NCBI GenBank assembly: GCA_030611385.1
Contig: JAUWPV010000001.1
Coordinates: 98,299 to 162,298, forward strand
Length of the DNA stretch: 64,000 nt
Source of the DNA: Bacillota bacterium
GTDB lineage: Bacteria > Bacillota > Dethiobacteria > DTU022
Direction of reading: 5' to 3'
The notes under the pieces were generated by a model. That model was not told the origin of the DNA. It worked only from the letters and a program-made list of their open reading frames with translations, and did no database searches. Position numbers and translations under genes: made by a program. Of the stretch, positions 18,126 through 26,622 are shown piece after piece. Within the stretch, counting starts at the first letter, position 1. Every line of letters starts with the position of its first letter.

Positions 18126-19095
18126 CAGCCTGGCTGGACAGCAGGAACTGCGCCGTATGCTGACCGGAGCACTGGCTGCGGATAAACTAAGCCATGCTAT
18201 TGTACTGGCCGGTCCCTCCGGGAGCGGCAAAAAAAGTTGGGGAAAAGCCCTGTCACAGGCCATACTTTGCGCCAACCGCAGTGGAGCAGAACCCTGCATG
18301 CAGTGTTTCTCCTGCCACAGTTTCTGTAGCGGAAACCACTCTGATTATTTCTTTTTAGAACCGGATGGCCGTAGGATCAAGATAGCGCAGATCCGCTCGA
18401 TCAGAAATAACTTTTATTTGAGTGGAAGCAAAAAAGTATGTCTGATTGACCGTGCAGAAATGATGACTGCTGAAACTTCTTCGTCCCTGCTAAAAATTCT
18501 GGAAGAACCACCGGTCGGTCTTTATTTTATCCTGCTGGCGGAGCAGCCACTGTTGCTTTTTGACACAATATTATCGAGATGTCAGTGTTATATGCTGCAA
18601 CCGCTAAAGTATGCTGAAATAATAGAACTATTAACCAGGGAGAGGAATATGGCCATGGAACAGGCATCCCTTCTGGCCCATCTCAGTGGTGGGCTTCCTG
18701 GTAATGCTTTTAAACTGGCTGATGATGATCAGTTTGCAGATCGCTTTGCAGAAGCAAAAACAATGGCCGGCAACCTTGCTTCCGGACGTGATTCTGCACT
18801 ACAACTGCTTTCCCAGGCTGTTTCTCTGGCCGAGAGAGAAGACCTTATTCCTTTCCTCGAGTTAATCTGTCTCTTCTACCGTGATCGGTTGATTCAGAAC
18901 CTCTGCGGTAACTGCGAGCAGTTAATTAATCCAGATCAGCCATCAGCTTGGGTCGAAGTCGTTTCCCCTACCGGTCTGGAAGAAGCTGTGTTGATGATTA
19001 ATGCAGCTATATATGAGATCAAAGCTACGAATGCCAATCGTCGTTTATTACTGGAAAAGACGCTTATTATGCTGCAAAGGAGGTTGGCTAAATGA
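18115..19095 (+). CDS. holB: DNA polymerase III subunit delta prime
   Basis: This is the non-hydrolysing clamp-loader subunit. The 326-residue protein has a P-loop-like GPSGSGKKSW, a four-Cys zinc module (CANRSGAEPCMQCFSC, near 51-66), a Walker-B-like VCLIDRAEMMTAE and a sensor-like LPLLLFDTILSRCQCY segment. The RuvB/DnaX-like fold and its placement between tmk and ricT make the call firm. The stop overlaps the ricT ATG by four bases. Confidence 0.92.
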   Translation: MTFSSLAGQQELRRMLTGALAADKLSHAIVLAGPSGSGKKSWGKALSQAILCANRSGAEPCMQCFSCHSFCSGNHSDYFFLEPDGRRIKIAQIRSIRNNFYLSGSKKVCLIDRAEMMTAETSSSLLKILEEPPVGLYFILLAEQPLLLFDTILSRCQCYMLQPLKYAEIIELLTRERNMAMEQASLLAHLSGGLPGNAFKLADDDQFADRFAEAKTMAGNLASGRDSALQLLSQAVSLAEREDLIPFLELICLFYRDRLIQNLCGNCEQLINPDQPSAWVEVVSPTGLEEAVLMINAAIYEIKATNANRRLLLEKTLIMLQRRLAK

Positions 19096-19892
19096 CCAGA
19101 GTCGTCGGGGTTCGATTCAGACAGGCCGGGAAAACCTACTATTTTGAACACGGTTCAGATATATTAGCGCAGGGCGCACAGGTGATTGTGGAAACTGCGC
19201 GTGGTCAGGAAATCGGCATGGTGATTGTTCCCGAGAAGGAAGTAACAGAAAAAGAATTGGTTCTTCCATTGAAAAAGGTAATCCGTCTCGCCACCGAAGA
19301 TGATTGCTGTAAGGTTGAAGAAAACAAGCTTAAGGAGGCTGCAGCATTTGCCAGGTGCCGGGAAAAAATAAAGGAACACAGCCTGGATATGAAGCTGGTT
19401 AGTGTTGAATATACTTTTGATCGCAATAAGATCATCTTTTACTTTACCTCTGAGGAGAGAGTTGATTTTCGGGAACTGGTTAAAGATCTCGCTGCGATTT
19501 TTAAAACCAGAATCGAACTGCGCCAGATCGGGGTGCGCGATGAAGCCAAGTACAAGGGTGGAATCGGACCTTGTGGGCGGGTTTTCTGCTGCACCACCTT
19601 TCTTGAGGAGTTTGAGCCGGTTTCAATACGAATGGCCAAAGGTCAGAATTTATCGCTAAATCCCACTAAAATATCCGGAGTCTGCGGTCGCCTGATGTGC
19701 TGTCTTCGTTATGAAGCCAGCGCCTATGACGATGCACGGGAAGAAATGCCCAAGCCTGGTGAAGCAGTGATCACTCCGGACGGAGAAGGCCAGATTAAAG
19801 AAGTTAACTATCACAAAAAGACAGTATTAGTGAAGTTGCAGGATTCAGGTAATGTAAGGGTATTCCCACTGGAAGAGGTTGATCGGGTTTAA
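19092..19892 (+). CDS. ricT: PSP1-domain protein RicT (YaaT)
   Basis: This 266-residue protein is of the PSP1 family. In Bacillus, RicT forms the Y-complex with RicA and RicF, carries Fe-S clusters and directs RNase Y processing. The conserved core is ARGQEIGMVIVPEKEV and VSVEYTFDRNKIIFYFTSEERVDFRELVKDLA. Cysteines lie in GGIGPCGRVFCCTTFL and GVCGRLMCCLRYE, consistent with cluster ligands. The last 50 residues form a small barrel (GEAVITPDGEGQIKEVNYHKKTV). It ends the tmk-holB-ricT operon with a bidirectional terminator. Confidence 0.93.
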   Translation: MTRVVGVRFRQAGKTYYFEHGSDILAQGAQVIVETARGQEIGMVIVPEKEVTEKELVLPLKKVIRLATEDDCCKVEENKLKEAAAFARCREKIKEHSLDMKLVSVEYTFDRNKIIFYFTSEERVDFRELVKDLAAIFKTRIELRQIGVRDEAKYKGGIGPCGRVFCCTTFLEEFEPVSIRMAKGQNLSLNPTKISGVCGRLMCCLRYEASAYDDAREEMPKPGEAVITPDGEGQIKEVNYHKKTVLVKLQDSGNVRVFPLEEVDRV

Positions 19893-19936
19893 ACAACAGT
19901 GGGGGCACGGTATGCCCGTGCCCCCACTGTTGTTAT
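19892..19936. terminator. bidirectional terminator between ricT and the abrB-like gene
   Basis: A long stem AACAACAGTGGGGGCACGG / CCGTGCCCCCACTGTTGTT has a short loop. It lies between two convergent genes and serves both. Confidence 0.85.
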
Positions 19937-19953
19937 ACTAACCTTAGCAATGT

Positions 19954-20202
19954 TTAATCTTTGGCTAGCTTGCCGATACATTCCCGGCAGACAATGCGGT
20001 TGCCAAAGTGCTTAACATTGTCGGCGTTACCACAAAAGAGACAGGCTGGTTCATATTTCTTGAGGATGATTTTTTCAGCGTCAACGTAAATTTCAAGGGC
20101 GTCTTTTATAGCAATTCCCAGGGTACGCCTTAATTCTATTGGGATCACTATTCTTCCCAATTCATCTACTTTTCTTACAATTCCTGTTGATTTCAATAGC
20201 AT
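19954..20202 (-). CDS. AbrB-family transition-state regulator with C-terminal zinc finger
   Basis: This is an 82-residue DNA-binding protein. The swapped-hairpin AbrB/SpoVT domain is MLLKSTGIVRKVDELGR and IVIPIELRRTLGIAIKDAL. The C-terminus has CLFCGNADNVKHFGNRIVCREC, a CxxC...CxxC zinc finger. ATG at 20202 is chosen because AAAGGAGG lies just upstream and the family begins at this residue. Bacillus abrB also lies just before metS, so the position fits. It may control stationary-phase genes, although this neighbourhood lacks sporulation genes. Confidence 0.9.
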   Translation of the reverse strand: MLLKSTGIVRKVDELGRIVIPIELRRTLGIAIKDALEIYVDAEKIILKKYEPACLFCGNADNVKHFGNRIVCRECIGKLAKD

Positions 20203-20341
20203 TTCCTCCTTTTTTCGTAATGAAGCAAGACTGGTTCCGCTATTATACCAGTAATTTACATGGAAAGTCAATAGTTATTTTCCCGAATTGCTCAAGTTTA
20301 CAAGAATATTACATGAGATTTCTTTCTTTGTAAGGCTAATC

Positions 20342-20369
20342 TTGACAGTAAGATCTGCTTTGATATAAT
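20342..20369 (+). promoter_or_regulatory. consensus sigma-A promoter of metG
   Basis: TTGACA, 16 bases, TATAAT, about 35 bases before the TTG start of metG. No T-box leader fits in the short leader. Confidence 0.85.
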
Positions 20370-20404
20370 TACGACATCTTTTACCGCATCGGGGAGGCCT
20401 AAAT

Positions 20405-22354
20405 TTGGCAGAAGAAAAAACTTTCTACATCACCACACCGATCTACTATCCAAGCAATAAGCTTCATGTTGGCAACTCTTATACTACGGTGGCTGCTGAT
20501 GCAATAGCCCGTTTTAAAAGAATGACCGGCTACCGCGTCTGGTTTCTTACCGGCACAGACGAACACGGTCAGAAAATTCAACGTCAGGCTGAAGCGGCCG
20601 GTAAGGCGCCTCGTGTATTTGTTGACGAGATCGTTGCCTGGATAAAAGAACTCTGGCAGGAACTCGATATTCAATATGATGATTTTATCCGTACCACCGA
20701 CCCCAGGCACAAAGAAAAAGTAGCCCAAATATTTACACGTTTTTATGAACAGGGTGATATCTATAAGGGAAAATATGAAGGATGGTATTGCACTCCCTGC
20801 GAAGCCTACTGGACGGAACGGCAGCTTGAAGATGGTAACTGCCCTGACTGCGGACGTGAAGTTGAGCTGATTGCTGAAGAGGCTTACTTCTTTAGGATGT
20901 CAAAATATGCAGAGCGACTGCTCGATCATATCGAAGCACACCCGGAATTCATCCAGCCGAATTCACGTAAAAATGAAATGATTAATAATTTCCTCAAGCC
21001 AGGGCTTGAGGATCTCTGTGTCTCGCGGACATCCTTTGACTGGGGTATTCCAGTGCCATTTGATCCTAAACATGTTATTTATGTCTGGCTCGATGCCCTG
21101 AGCAATTATATTACAGCTTTGGGTTACGGTGAAGAAGACAGTATTTTTAAGACATTCTGGCCGGCTGATGTTCAGCTGATTGGGAAAGATATCCTTCGTT
21201 TCCACACTATATATTGGCCGATATTCTTGATGGCGCTTGACCAACCCCTGCCGAAAACCGTATTCGGGCATGGCTGGTTGATGCTGCAGGAAGGTAAAAT
21301 GTCCAAGTCGAAAGGTAATGTGATTGACCCCCGGGTGTTGGCGAGTCGTTACAGTTCAGATGCACTGCGCTATTTCCTGTTGCGGGAGATTCCTTTTGGG
21401 CAGGATGGTATTTTTAGCCTGGAAAATTTTATAACCCGTATCAATACCGATCTGGCCAACGATCTGGGCAATCTTGTCAGCAGGGCCCTGACCATGGCTG
21501 AACGCTATTTTGATGGGATTCTTCAGGAACCACTGGCAGGGGATGAAAACAGTGATACTGAACTTAGATCCCTGGCCCTTGAAATCCCTGCCGCTGTTGA
21601 AACATATACCAATGATTTGAAAATCAGCGATGCCCTGGCAGAGTTGTGGAAACTGATCCGCCGCAGCAATAAATATATCGATGAGAATAAACCCTGGGAA
21701 CTGGCTAAAGATCCGGCAAATCGCGGACGCCTGGGAACAGTTATCTATAATTTGATTGAGAGTATCCGCTTTATTGCTGTTATGCTTCAGCCCTTTATGC
21801 CACGGACCCCGGAGAGTATCTGGCAGCAGATCGGTCTGAAAGATTGTCCCGAACTGCAGGGCTGGTCAAGCCTGCAGGAGTGGGGTGCGATCAAACCCGG
21901 GGTTGTAGTAGCGCGGGGGGACGATCTTTTCCCCCGGCTTAATCTGCAGGCTGAAATCAGAGAAATGCAGGAAAACAAGCCTGCCGGGAAAAGTACTCCT
22001 GAAGAGCAGGCAGAAATACAGGAAGGTCTAATCAGCCTTGATCAGTTTCAGCAGGTGGATCTGAGGGTGGCCGAGATCATTTCTGCTGAAAGAGTCCCCA
22101 AATCAGATAAATTATTGAAAATAGAGGTAGAAATTGGCAATAACATCAAACGGCAGGTTGTAGCCGGAATTGCCGGGCATTATCAACCAGATGAACTGAT
22201 TGGCAGGCAAGTGTTATTCGTTGCCAACTTGAAACCGGTTAAACTGCGTGGTGTGCTTTCCCAGGGTATGCTGCTAGCGGCGACTACCAAAGAAGGCCGT
22301 CTGGCCCTGACGACAGTTGATCGGGTTATTCCATCCGGAAGCAGGATCAGCTAA
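20405..22354 (+). CDS. metG: methionyl-tRNA synthetase
   Basis: This class I synthetase charges tRNA-Met. The 649-residue protein has the HIGH-type motif in PSNKLHVGNSYTTV, a zinc knuckle (CTPCEAYW ... CPDCGREVE), the KMSKS loop KMSKSKGNVIDP and an anticodon-binding helical domain. The last 110 residues are a tRNA-binding EMAP/Trbp111 domain (LDQFQQVDLRVAEIISAERV). TTG at 20405 follows GGGGAGG. It is followed by tatD after one base, as in Bacillus (metS-yabD). Confidence 0.96.
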   Translation: MAEEKTFYITTPIYYPSNKLHVGNSYTTVAADAIARFKRMTGYRVWFLTGTDEHGQKIQRQAEAAGKAPRVFVDEIVAWIKELWQELDIQYDDFIRTTDPRHKEKVAQIFTRFYEQGDIYKGKYEGWYCTPCEAYWTERQLEDGNCPDCGREVELIAEEAYFFRMSKYAERLLDHIEAHPEFIQPNSRKNEMINNFLKPGLEDLCVSRTSFDWGIPVPFDPKHVIYVWLDALSNYITALGYGEEDSIFKTFWPADVQLIGKDILRFHTIYWPIFLMALDQPLPKTVFGHGWLMLQEGKMSKSKGNVIDPRVLASRYSSDALRYFLLREIPFGQDGIFSLENFITRINTDLANDLGNLVSRALTMAERYFDGILQEPLAGDENSDTELRSLALEIPAAVETYTNDLKISDALAELWKLIRRSNKYIDENKPWELAKDPANRGRLGTVIYNLIESIRFIAVMLQPFMPRTPESIWQQIGLKDCPELQGWSSLQEWGAIKPGVVVARGDDLFPRLNLQAEIREMQENKPAGKSTPEEQAEIQEGLISLDQFQQVDLRVAEIISAERVPKSDKLLKIEVEIGNNIKRQVVAGIAGHYQPDELIGRQVLFVANLKPVKLRGVLSQGMLLAATTKEGRLALTTVDRVIPSGSRIS

Positions 22355-22355
22355 T

Positions 22356-23144
22356 TTGACATTGTTGATTGATACCCATGCGCACCTTGATTGTCCCCAG
22401 TTTCAAAAAGATCTGGACCAGGTTCTTGATCGGGCCCGACAGTCCGGAGTTGTTGCAGTGATCAATGTCGGAACAGATATGCGCAGTTCTGAGCGGTCTG
22501 TTGAACTGAGCAGGAAGTATCCCTGGATTAGCGCTTCAGTTGGTATCCACCCGCATGGTGCATCCCATGTTCAGGAGAATTGGCTTGAAAAGTTGGAGAT
22601 ATTGGCACGGTCAGGTAATGTTCTTGCTATCGGTGAAACGGGGCTCGACTTTTACCGTAACCTCTCACCAAAGATAAACCAGGAAAAACTTTTTCGGGAG
22701 CACCTTCGCCTTGCCTGTAAAGTTGAGAAACCGGTAATTATCCACAGCCGTGAAGCTCACAGTCAGACGCTTGCAATTGTTAAAGAAGAAGATCTTCCCG
22801 CGAAGGTTGGAGTGATGCACTGTTTTTCCGGCGATCGTCACTGGGCTGAGGCTTTTTTAAATCTCGGTTTCTACATTTCAATTGCCGGCCCGGTAACTTA
22901 TCCCCGCTCTAATGACCTGCGGGATCTGCTTAAATTCATACCTGCAGACCGCCTGCTCTTGGAGACAGATGCACCGTATCTTCCTCCGCAGGCCTACCGC
23001 AGCCAGCGCAATGAGCCGGCCTATATCAGCCTTATCTATAACCGTGTCGCCCTGGCACTCGACCAGGATCTTGATGAACTGGCCAAACAGGTCTATCTAA
23101 ACGCTGTTCGCCTGTTCTCTGATACCCTTGTTGATCGAATATAA
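22356..23144 (+). CDS. tatD: TatD-family metal-dependent DNase
   Basis: This is a 262-residue TIM-barrel hydrolase. The first metal site is IDTHAHLDC, then GETGLDFYR with the bridging Glu, VIIHSREA and LLETDAPYLPPQ near the end. TatD proteins act as 3'-5' exonucleases in DNA repair. TTG at 22356 (or 22362) is chosen because the family begins right before IDTHAH and metG ends at 22354; a start at 22317 would overlap metG without reason. Confidence 0.93.
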   Translation: MTLLIDTHAHLDCPQFQKDLDQVLDRARQSGVVAVINVGTDMRSSERSVELSRKYPWISASVGIHPHGASHVQENWLEKLEILARSGNVLAIGETGLDFYRNLSPKINQEKLFREHLRLACKVEKPVIIHSREAHSQTLAIVKEEDLPAKVGVMHCFSGDRHWAEAFLNLGFYISIAGPVTYPRSNDLRDLLKFIPADRLLLETDAPYLPPQAYRSQRNEPAYISLIYNRVALALDQDLDELAKQVYLNAVRLFSDTLVDRI

Positions 23145-23186
23145 AATAAAAACAGCGCTTACTGTCCAGATGGAAAGAAAGCGCTG
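23141..23186 (-). terminator. terminator of the SDR/SCP2 operon
   Basis: On the minus strand, CAGCGCTT / AAGCGCTG forms the stem and TTTTTATTTT follows. It also falls right after tatD, but the plus strand has no T run. Confidence 0.75.
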
Positions 23187-23221
23187 CTCATTATATGGTT
23201 CACTAAGGATTATTGGTACAG

Positions 23222-24046
23222 TCAAAAGGTAAAAAGTTCGATGCCGCCGGAAACATTCAATTCAATGCCCGAAATATAGTTAGCCTCTTCCGTAGCTAAA
23301 AAGACAATGGCGTGAGCAATATCGTCCGGCTCACCCGGTTTGCGGAAAGCCGTGCGGGCAATCATTCGCTCATTCATCTTCGGATTACCACTCTTCCAGG
23401 CTTCGGTTCCGATGATACCGGGAACGATTGCATTAACGGTTATATCATACCGCGCCCCCTCCAGGGCTAAGCTCTTAGTCAGGCCGATAACAGCAGCCTT
23501 GGTTGAAGAATAACTGGCCTGCCCGAATCCACCGAGAGTTCCGGCGACCGAGGCCATGTTAATAATTCTGCCCCACTGTTGTTCTTTCATGTAAGGCCAG
23601 ACCGCTTTGGAGCAGTTATAAGCTCCGGTTAAGTTGATTTTTAAATCACGCTCCCAGAGCTCATCACTCTGGTTTTCAATTGAAGCCACATGATCAAGAG
23701 CAGCGGCGTTATTAACCAGAATATCGATGTGTCCGAACCGGTCTTTTACTGCGGCCATAACTTCCCGGATCTGCTCACGGTCGGTGACATCCATTTTATA
23801 GACCGCTGAACGGCGATTTAGTTTTGTAATCTCTTCCGCAGTTTGCTCAGTGTAAACGACACCCCTGCGTTTCATCAACTGGGCCAGCGGTCCGTATTTT
23901 TCTGCACTGTCTGGCTGATCACTTTCCAGAAGGATATCGGTTATTATTACATCCGCACCGGCTCTTGCCAGGGCGAGAGCATCTGCTCTTCCCAGTCCGC
24001 GCGAGCCTCCGGTAACCAAGGCAACTTTACCCTCCAGACTAAACAC
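23222..24046 (-). CDS. short-chain dehydrogenase/reductase
   Basis: This is a 274-residue NAD(P)-dependent oxidoreductase of the classical SDR family. The nucleotide motif is TGGSRGLG, NNAA is at about 115, and the catalytic triad is Ser in NMASVAG with Tyr and Lys in ASYSSTKAA. The acidic ITDILLE after the second strand suggests NAD rather than NADP. It has a longer loop after that strand (about 40-75) than most. The substrate is unknown. It follows an SCP2 gene by 29 bases; lipid or acyl-CoA-like substrates are a reasonable guess only. Confidence 0.9.
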   Translation of the reverse strand: MFSLEGKVALVTGGSRGLGRADALALARAGADVIITDILLESDQPDSAEKYGPLAQLMKRRGVVYTEQTAEEITKLNRRSAVYKMDVTDREQIREVMAAVKDRFGHIDILVNNAAALDHVASIENQSDELWERDLKINLTGAYNCSKAVWPYMKEQQWGRIINMASVAGTLGGFGQASYSSTKAAVIGLTKSLALEGARYDITVNAIVPGIIGTEAWKSGNPKMNERMIARTAFRKPGEPDDIAHAIVFLATEEANYISGIELNVSGGIELFTF

Positions 24047-24075
24047 GGGTTTCCATCCCCTTTAGCGGTTCCCGA

Positions 24076-24402
24076 TTAGCCAAGTAGGTTCTGTAGTTTC
24101 ATGGCCAGAGACATATCACCCTTGACTTTCAGTTTGCCGGCCATGAAAGCGGAAGTTGCATTAAGTTTACCTTCGAGCATTGCGTCAAAATCTTCTGCAG
24201 ACATAGTGATCGTTATATTTGGGCTGTCGTGTGAAGCTTCTACCACTGTTGCTTTGCCATCATCAACATTTGTATGGAAAACACCGCCATTATCTCCAGA
24301 GAGCTCAAACTGATATACTGCACTGACCCCTTTCATTTTTGCCGGATCAGCTGCTTCAATCTTTTTGTTAAGGTTGCCTAATATTCCTTTAAAGTCTGCC
24401 AT
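24076..24402 (-). CDS. SCP2 sterol-binding domain protein
   Basis: This is a 108-residue one-domain protein of the SCP-2 fold. The hydrophobic cavity motifs are YQFELSGDNGGVFHTNVDDG, ITMSAEDFDAMLEGKLNATSAFMAGKLKVKGDM (in parts) and the C-terminal helix MKLQNLLG. Such proteins bind lipids or fatty acyl-CoA non-specifically. It is first in a two-gene operon with the SDR gene. ATG at 24402 follows AAGGAGG. Confidence 0.9.
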   Translation of the reverse strand: MADFKGILGNLNKKIEAADPAKMKGVSAVYQFELSGDNGGVFHTNVDDGKATVVEASHDSPNITITMSAEDFDAMLEGKLNATSAFMAGKLKVKGDMSLAMKLQNLLG

Positions 24403-24529
24403 TTAATAGTACGCCTCCTTAAAGTGTTTTCAAATTAGGTGAAGCGGTAAGACAAACTTCTTAAGAAAAACAACCCCCCTTCTCGATATGAATTGCTTAA
24501 ACAGGTAAACTGTTACTATTGTAAAATAC

Positions 24530-24558
24530 ATTATAATGCATAATTGACCGTTTGTCAT
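24530..24558 (-). promoter_or_regulatory. sigma-A promoter of the SCP2/SDR operon
   Basis: On the minus strand ATGACA, 17 bases, TATAAT. A TATAAT also reads on the plus strand at 24532-24537 and may serve rsmA, but no good -35 is seen for it. Confidence 0.6.
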
Positions 24559-24687
24559 TATATTTTTGCGACAATTCGATTTGGGTCCGGTTTGCTTTTG
24601 ATTTATTATTAACTAATTTGACGCTGGCGGTATCCGGGAGGTACAATGAGTTGCCGGTAACCTAGATACCAGTGGAGGGTACTATAA

Positions 24688-25560
24688 ATGACCTGTATTC
24701 CGGATGTTACTTCACCACGGGAAGTTATGGTCCTGTTTGAGCGGTACGGTTTGCAGCCCCGCCGCCAGCTAGGCCAGAATTTCTTAATCGACGCCAATAT
24801 TGCCCGAAAGATAACTGCGGCGGCAGAAATTAAACCGGGTGATGCTGTAGTTGAAGTCGGACCGGGCGTAGGTGCTTTAACAGTCAAACTGGTTAGTTCG
24901 GGGGCAGACCTCGTTGCGCTTGAGATTGACCGGGGTCTGGCTGGACTGCTCGGGGATATACTTCAACCGTGGCCGGAAATAAGGATTCTTCATCAGGATG
25001 CTTTAAAGGTGAACTGGCCCGAGTTAATCAACAGCCACTTTGCGGCGGGTCGTCCCGTTAAACTGGTTTCAAATCTGCCTTATGTTATCTCCGGACCTTT
25101 TATGTATGCTCTCTTTAAAGCGGGTTTCCCTTTTCATTTAGCTATTCTAATGTTTCAGAAAGAGGTGGCTCGTCGCCTGGTTGCCAATCCCGGAGACAGG
25201 GATTATGGCGGACTTTCAGTGCTTAGCAGTTATTATACTACTGGGAAAGTGCTTTTTGACGTCTCTAATAATGTTTTTTGGCCCCGTCCCAAGGTAGGGT
25301 CGGCTGTACTGAAGCTGCAGCCGCGTCAGCGGATGCTTACATCCGCTGAGGAGCAGCATTTATGGTATCTGGTCCAGGGAGTATTTCAGCAGCGGCGTAA
25401 AACAATGCTCAACAATATGATCAGGCTTTTTCCCCGATCCCGCGATAAGCTGGTCGGATTATTGGAAGAAGCTTCGATAGATCCAGCTATCCGGCCGGAG
25501 CAGTTGACGGCGGATCAGTTTGCAAAGCTGACCCGAATCACTTATAATTACCATAATTAA
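24688..25560 (+). CDS. rsmA: 16S rRNA A1518/A1519 dimethyltransferase
   Basis: This enzyme dimethylates two adjacent adenosines in the 3' hairpin of 16S rRNA (KsgA family). The 290-residue protein has the Rossmann SAM motif VVEVGPGVGALTVKL, acidic LEIDRG, and the catalytic NLPY in KLVSNLPYVISGP. The N-terminal RRQLGQNFLID is the family hallmark. ATG at 24688 follows GGAGG at a spacing of nine. In Bacillus it lies between rnmV and yabG; yabG is missing here. Confidence 0.96.
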   Translation: MTCIPDVTSPREVMVLFERYGLQPRRQLGQNFLIDANIARKITAAAEIKPGDAVVEVGPGVGALTVKLVSSGADLVALEIDRGLAGLLGDILQPWPEIRILHQDALKVNWPELINSHFAAGRPVKLVSNLPYVISGPFMYALFKAGFPFHLAILMFQKEVARRLVANPGDRDYGGLSVLSSYYTTGKVLFDVSNNVFWPRPKVGSAVLKLQPRQRMLTSAEEQHLWYLVQGVFQQRRKTMLNNMIRLFPRSRDKLVGLLEEASIDPAIRPEQLTADQFAKLTRITYNYHN

Positions 25561-25585
25561 ATCAAGCAGAAAGGTCGCCGGCGCG

Positions 25586-26062
25586 ATGCTTTTTACAAGC
25601 CCTTCAAGGGGTCAGGTATCTTTTCAGGAGATGTTTGATGATCTTGTAAACTATACCAACGAATTTCCCGATGATTCTTATAGATTGATTATTGGTACCG
25701 ATTCACACTCCTACCTAAATGATTCTGTCATATTTGTTACAGCCGTTGTCGTCCACCGTATTGGTAAGGGTGGACGCTTTTATTATCATAAGCAAAAAAC
25801 GCGCTATATGGAGAGCTTACGACAGCGGATTTACTACGAGACCTTCCATAGCCTCGAAGTGGCAACGCGTCTTACTGAGCAGCTTGCTCAAAACGTGGAT
25901 TGCAAATTAAACGTGGAAATTCATCTTGATGTTGGCGAAAAGGGTGAAACCAGGGCTATCATCAAAGAGGTTGTTGGTATGGTGATCGGCAGCGGATATC
26001 AGGCCTACATCAAACCCGATTCGTTTGGAGCAACTACTGTTGCTGATCGTTTTACCAAGTAG
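25586..26062 (+). CDS. YkuK-family RNase H-like protein
   Basis: This 158-residue protein is of the YkuK/DUF458 family with a predicted RNase H-like fold. The core YRLIIGTDSHSY and the later EIHLDVGEKGETRAIIKEVVGMV carry acidic residues in positions expected of that fold. The C-terminus IKPDSFGATTVADRFTK is conserved in the family. Its activity is unknown. It follows rsmA by 25 bases and is probably co-transcribed. Confidence 0.85.
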   Translation: MLFTSPSRGQVSFQEMFDDLVNYTNEFPDDSYRLIIGTDSHSYLNDSVIFVTAVVVHRIGKGGRFYYHKQKTRYMESLRQRIYYETFHSLEVATRLTEQLAQNVDCKLNVEIHLDVGEKGETRAIIKEVVGMVIGSGYQAYIKPDSFGATTVADRFTK

Positions 26063-26152
26063 CCGGTTTTTTGACTGGTCTTGTTAAATTTCAAGAGTGA
26101 CAATCATATTTGGCCTTCTGTTGCTTATTACCGCCTTATCTCGCAGTATTAC

Positions 26153-26182
26153 TTGACATAATGCCCGATATTGTGCTATAAT
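26153..26182 (+). promoter_or_regulatory. sigma-A promoter of veg
   Basis: TTGACA, 18 bases, TATAAT, about 30 bases before the veg ATG. The veg promoter is also strong in Bacillus. Confidence 0.85.
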
Positions 26183-26213
26183 TTCATCTAGAATATATAT
26201 AAGGTGGTTTTAA

Positions 26214-26480
26214 ATGGTGGCCAAAGATGTCCTATTTGAAATCCGCAAGAAGCTAGAATCACACCTCGGGGAAACGATTAAGCTGCGGGCAAACCGCGGT
26301 CGCCGCAAGACATACGAAAAAGAAGGCATTTTGGAAAGCACCTACCCTTCTATTTTCATCGTCCGGGTTGATGAAAATAGCTATTTCCAGAGGCTATCTT
26401 TCAGTTATGCTGATGTCCTGACGGAAACAGTGGAGCTTAGTTTTAACGAAGGAGATTTGCGCCGCACAGTAGGTTTATAA
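26214..26480 (+). CDS. veg: Veg protein
   Basis: This is an 88-residue protein of the Veg family, common in Firmicutes and linked in Bacillus to biofilm gene expression. The core IRKKLESHLGETIKLRANRGRRKT and YPSIFIVRVDENS are characteristic. It has its own strong promoter and a terminator downstream. In Bacillus it is followed by the spore gene sspF, absent here. Confidence 0.93.
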   Translation: MVAKDVLFEIRKKLESHLGETIKLRANRGRRKTYEKEGILESTYPSIFIVRVDENSYFQRLSFSYADVLTETVELSFNEGDLRRTVGL

Positions 26481-26565
26481 AAATATGGTGGAAGCAAATT
26501 GAAACAAAATATCTTGCCCGGAGAGACAGAACAGAAACTTGGCACTTTACTTAATAATAATGATG

Positions 26566-26595
26566 GCCGGATCTGAATAGATCCGGCTTTTGTTT
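26566..26595 (+). terminator. rho-independent terminator of veg
   Basis: The stem GCCGGATCT / AGATCCGGC has a four-base loop and is followed by TTTTGTTTTT. Confidence 0.88.
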
Positions 26596-26622
26596 TTACT
26601 CTAAACAGGGGAGGTAGTGTTG

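Noticed and set aside
26499-26576. A 25-codon frame starting TTG after veg
   Set aside because: It runs into the veg terminator stem and has only a weak ribosome site.
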